Shown here: positions 39,846-41,699 of the stretch, in pieces | Layout: each line of letters opens with the position of its first letter | How positions within the stretch are numbered: the first letter of the stretch is position 1 | NCBI GenBank assembly: GCA_947627945.1 | Contig: CANQYC010000003.1 | Span: 1-41,699, forward strand | DNA: 41,699 nucleotides | Direction of reading: 5' to 3' | Source of the DNA: an uncultured Clostridia bacterium | Lineage (GTDB): Bacteria > Bacillota > Clostridia > Oscillospirales > Ruminococcaceae | Translations under genes and position numbers: made by a program | The notes under the pieces: generated by a model | Told to the model about the DNA's origin: nothing | Seen by the model: the letters and a program-made list of their open reading frames with translations, nothing else | Database searches by the model: none

Positions 39846-41360
39846 ATGAAGAAAAACCAATCTGAGATGCATTCTGAGGGGATCAGTGAAAATGTGTCAT
39901 TTGTCAGAATGCTGGTGATCTATCTGCTGATCTGCGGTATCGGGGTAACGCTGCTTCTGGTCAGCTTTGACTCCCTCATCCGGGAGCATGACAAAAAGCT
40001 GACGACAGATATTTGCAGTCTGGTGACAGAAAAAATGAACAACTCCATCCGGTATATGACAAGTGCGGCGCAGAATATGGCGGATGTCTTTTCGGCGCAG
40101 GATTATGAGGATCTGCAGGAGCTGTACGATACCCTGTCACTCTCACAGCAGGACAGCAGCTATGTCAGTCTCGGCTTTATTGATGCCAATAAAAAGATCT
40201 ATGCCACGCCGACAGAGCTGGAGGAATTTGAAAAGTGGGGGCTGCTCGAAACGGCAGATCTGGCGGATCCGATCTCCATTTCTGCGCCCTACCGATCCGG
40301 TGCAACGGGGCAGCCGGTGTATACCATGTTTGCGGATCTTACATATGACAACGGCAAAAAGGGCTATTTGTTCCTGACGTATCCGCTGAAAGAGATACAG
40401 ACTATGGCATATACTGAGTCGCTGTCGGAAGATACGGAGATCTGGCTGATGGAGGCAGCATCTGACAACATCATCCAGTGCGCCGGTTCCAGCACCTATT
40501 CCATCGGGAGCTGGAACAATGCGCTGCTTTCGATGCGGATGCAGATCGACGCTGCGGATGAAAATGCGTACATCCAGTGGAAAGACAAGATGCTCCACGG
40601 CGAAAAAAGTGCCAGCGTGAGCTACCATATCGGCAAGGAGACCTATACACAGGTATATTCCGATATTGACTTCATGTACGGCTGGTATGTGGTGGTGCGT
40701 ATCCCGAGCAGCTCGCTTTCGTCTGCCATCCAGCAATTTAGGAAGAATGTCATACTGTTCCTGTCCGTGCTGCTTGTAGCGACTGCCATCCTGTTCGTCC
40801 TGCTGCATAAACGGGAGGCGGCTGAAAAACGTGTGCTGGAAAATCTTTCTGTCCACGATCCCCTGACGTCGGTCATGAACCGGCGGGCATTCGATTTTGC
40901 GGCAGAGAACTATCTCGAAAAGGGTGCCAGAGCAGGCGCATCGCTGCTGTTCATGGATGTGGATTATTTCAAGCAGGTCAACGACCGCTTCGGGCATGAT
41001 GCCGGCGACCGGATACTGAAAGAGTTTTCGGCTGCTTTGCGTGAATTGTTCGGTGAAACGAGCTATATTTCCAGATACGGCGGCGATGAATTTGTCATTC
41101 TGGTGCGCAGTGCGGACACCGTGAAAGTCAGCGAACGGCTCACACATCTGCAAAAGAAAGCGGCAGCGATCAAGCCAAGTGACCATCCGGAGGAATATGG
41201 CGATTTTGTCCTGACGTTCAGCTGCGGTGCGGCGGTGTTCCCGAAAGACGGAGAACATTTTCAGGAACTGAAAGCAAGCGCAGACAGTGCCTTGTATCGT
41301 GTGAAGAAGAATGGACGGAACCATTTCGGATGGTATTTTGAGATGCCGGGAAGTAAATAA
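39846..41360 (+). CDS. Membrane diguanylate cyclase with extracellular sensor domain
   Basis: 504 residues. Membrane helices at about 19-42 and 301-320 frame an extracellular region of some 255 residues that looks like a double Cache (dCache) domain (SYVSLGFIDANKKIYATP, DFMYGWYVVVRIP). The C-terminal GGDEF domain (about 332-495) is complete: D371 in LLFMDVDYFKQVNDRFGHDAGD and G412-G-D-E-F416. The RxxD inhibitory site is missing (GETS at that place), so product feedback is probably absent. It should make cyclic di-GMP in response to a ligand, perhaps presented by the lipoprotein encoded 8 bases upstream. GAGGTGA precedes the ATG. Confidence 0.92.
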   Translation: MKKNQSEMHSEGISENVSFVRMLVIYLLICGIGVTLLLVSFDSLIREHDKKLTTDICSLVTEKMNNSIRYMTSAAQNMADVFSAQDYEDLQELYDTLSLSQQDSSYVSLGFIDANKKIYATPTELEEFEKWGLLETADLADPISISAPYRSGATGQPVYTMFADLTYDNGKKGYLFLTYPLKEIQTMAYTESLSEDTEIWLMEAASDNIIQCAGSSTYSIGSWNNALLSMRMQIDAADENAYIQWKDKMLHGEKSASVSYHIGKETYTQVYSDIDFMYGWYVVVRIPSSSLSSAIQQFRKNVILFLSVLLVATAILFVLLHKREAAEKRVLENLSVHDPLTSVMNRRAFDFAAENYLEKGARAGASLLFMDVDYFKQVNDRFGHDAGDRILKEFSAALRELFGETSYISRYGGDEFVILVRSADTVKVSERLTHLQKKAAAIKPSDHPEEYGDFVLTFSCGAAVFPKDGEHFQELKASADSALYRVKKNGRNHFGWYFEMPGSK

Positions 41361-41370
41361 ACAGAATGAT

Positions 41371-41409
41371 AAAAAGCAGCCTGTACAAGTTGTGCGGGCT
41401 GCTTTTTTT
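41371..41409 (+). terminator. Terminator of the lipoprotein/diguanylate cyclase unit
   Basis: AAAAAGCAGCC (41371-41381) pairs with GGCTGCTTTTT (41397-41407) around a 15-base loop, with the U-tract TTTTTTT running from the stem. It begins 10 bases after the cyclase stop codon. Confidence 0.92.
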
Positions 41410-41412
41410 GTG

Positions 41413-41650
41413 GGTGCGGGGTGTGACCCGCTACATCTTTATATTTGTATATATGTTGGCATAACAATGATCTTGTTATGCATTTATATTTGTGTATATG
41501 GGAACATGGTAATGATCCTGCTATGCCTTAACATAAGGATGCGGGTGTGACCCCGCTATGCTGCATGGGGTGCGGGGTGTGACCCCACTGGGGGTGCGGG
41601 GTGTAACCCCCGCTACGCCCTGCCATGCGGGGGTGCAACCCCCGCAAGAT
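41413..41650. repeat. Degenerate GC-rich repeat, about five copies (GGGTGTGACCCCGCTA type)
   Basis: Related units built around GCGGGGTGTGACCCC lie near 41413-41433, 41538-41560, 41567-41590, 41590-41620 and 41628-41650. Each is an imperfect palindrome (GGGG...CCCC around GTGTGA, TGTAA or TGCAA). They stand in a stretch without genes. No direct repeat/spacer regularity of a CRISPR array is seen. Confidence 0.7.
41438..41527. repeat. Two tandem copies of a 45-base A/T-rich repeat
   Basis: Copies start at 41438 and 41483. Both begin TTTATATTTGT, continue with GTATAT-like and AACATGG/GGCATAAC-like parts and end AATGATC-x-TG-x-TATGC. They are imperfect but in register and sit inside the GC-rich repeat block. 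Confidence 0.65.
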
Positions 41651-41652
41651 AG

Positions 41653-41676
41653 CCCCCTCCCCTTCAGGGGAGGGGG
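41653..41676. repeat. Perfect GC palindrome near the window end
   Basis: CCCCCTCCCC (41653-41662) pairs with GGGGAGGGGG (41667-41676) around TTCA, followed by TCGGGGGGTGGGGC. Such CCCC-TTCAG-GGGG palindromes look like dispersed intergenic elements rather than a terminator; there is no U-tract. The region continues past the window. Confidence 0.65.
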
Positions 41677-41699
41677 TCGGGGGGTGGGGCAAATGCCAA

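Noticed and set aside
41410-41650. CRISPR array
   Set aside because: Repeats are degenerate, irregularly spaced and sometimes directly adjacent; no unique spacers and no cas genes are present.

Overview
The window looks like chromosomal DNA of an anaerobic, plant-fibre-degrading Firmicute of the Ruminococcus type. This is an inference from four things: a secreted esterase carrying a type I dockerin (a cellulosome-type anchor), an oxygen-sensitive class III ribonucleotide reductase, strong sigma-A promoters with AGGAGG-type ribosome binding sites, and DUF4317/DUF5662-type proteins. I saw no phage, insertion sequence, CRISPR array or rRNA operon.

Layout. 1-3869 (minus) is a tight gene row: trmL, a DegV protein, a serine hydrolase, a BaiN/HI0933-type flavoprotein and a second flavoprotein cut by the window edge. 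A 57-residue membrane protein lies alone on the plus strand at 3960. 4204-13770 (minus) is a pyrimidine operon, pyrR-pyrC-pyrF-carA-carB-pyrK-pyrD-ruvX. It has a consensus promoter, a PyrR-binding hairpin and an attenuator terminator; pyrB and pyrE are not in the window. 13809-15866 (minus) is a unit in which a tRNA-Leu(CAA) is followed without a terminator by a DUF4317 protein, a DUF2262-like protein and a small membrane protein. 15955-20875 (minus) is recJ, rel (ppGpp synthetase/hydrolase) and a DUF5662 protein. Two serine tRNAs with promoter and terminator follow on the plus strand at 20987-21264.

21301-28449 (minus) is a membrane and sensory block: a cation diffusion facilitator, a membrane-anchored protein fusing a solute-binding domain to a von Willebrand A domain, a two-helix membrane protein, and a 1093-residue hybrid histidine kinase with two extracellular solute-binding domains. 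Opposite it at 28758-31974 is nrdD-nrdG plus a GIY-YIG nuclease gene, with NrdR-like palindromes upstream. 32001-35014 (minus) is a 980-residue cellulosomal protein with two CE12 esterase domains flanking a lectin domain, a dockerin and a CBM35-like module.

35018-37209 (minus) holds a MATE efflux gene and, upstream of it, a CarD-like regulator gene. Each is preceded by a copy of the same short leader RNA, which ends in an intrinsic terminator directly in front of the ribosome binding site. This duplicated leader is the most interesting signal here: probably a small riboswitch or attenuator, possibly of the guanidine-IV/mepA kind. 37393-41409 (plus) is an O-acetylhomoserine sulfhydrylase gene, then a solute-binding lipoprotein and a membrane diguanylate cyclase that appear co-transcribed. 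The last 290 bases are non-coding and rich in short GC-rich repeats.

Across the window most promoters have TTGACA-like and TATAAT-like boxes exactly 17 bases apart, usually with TG one base before the -10 box.
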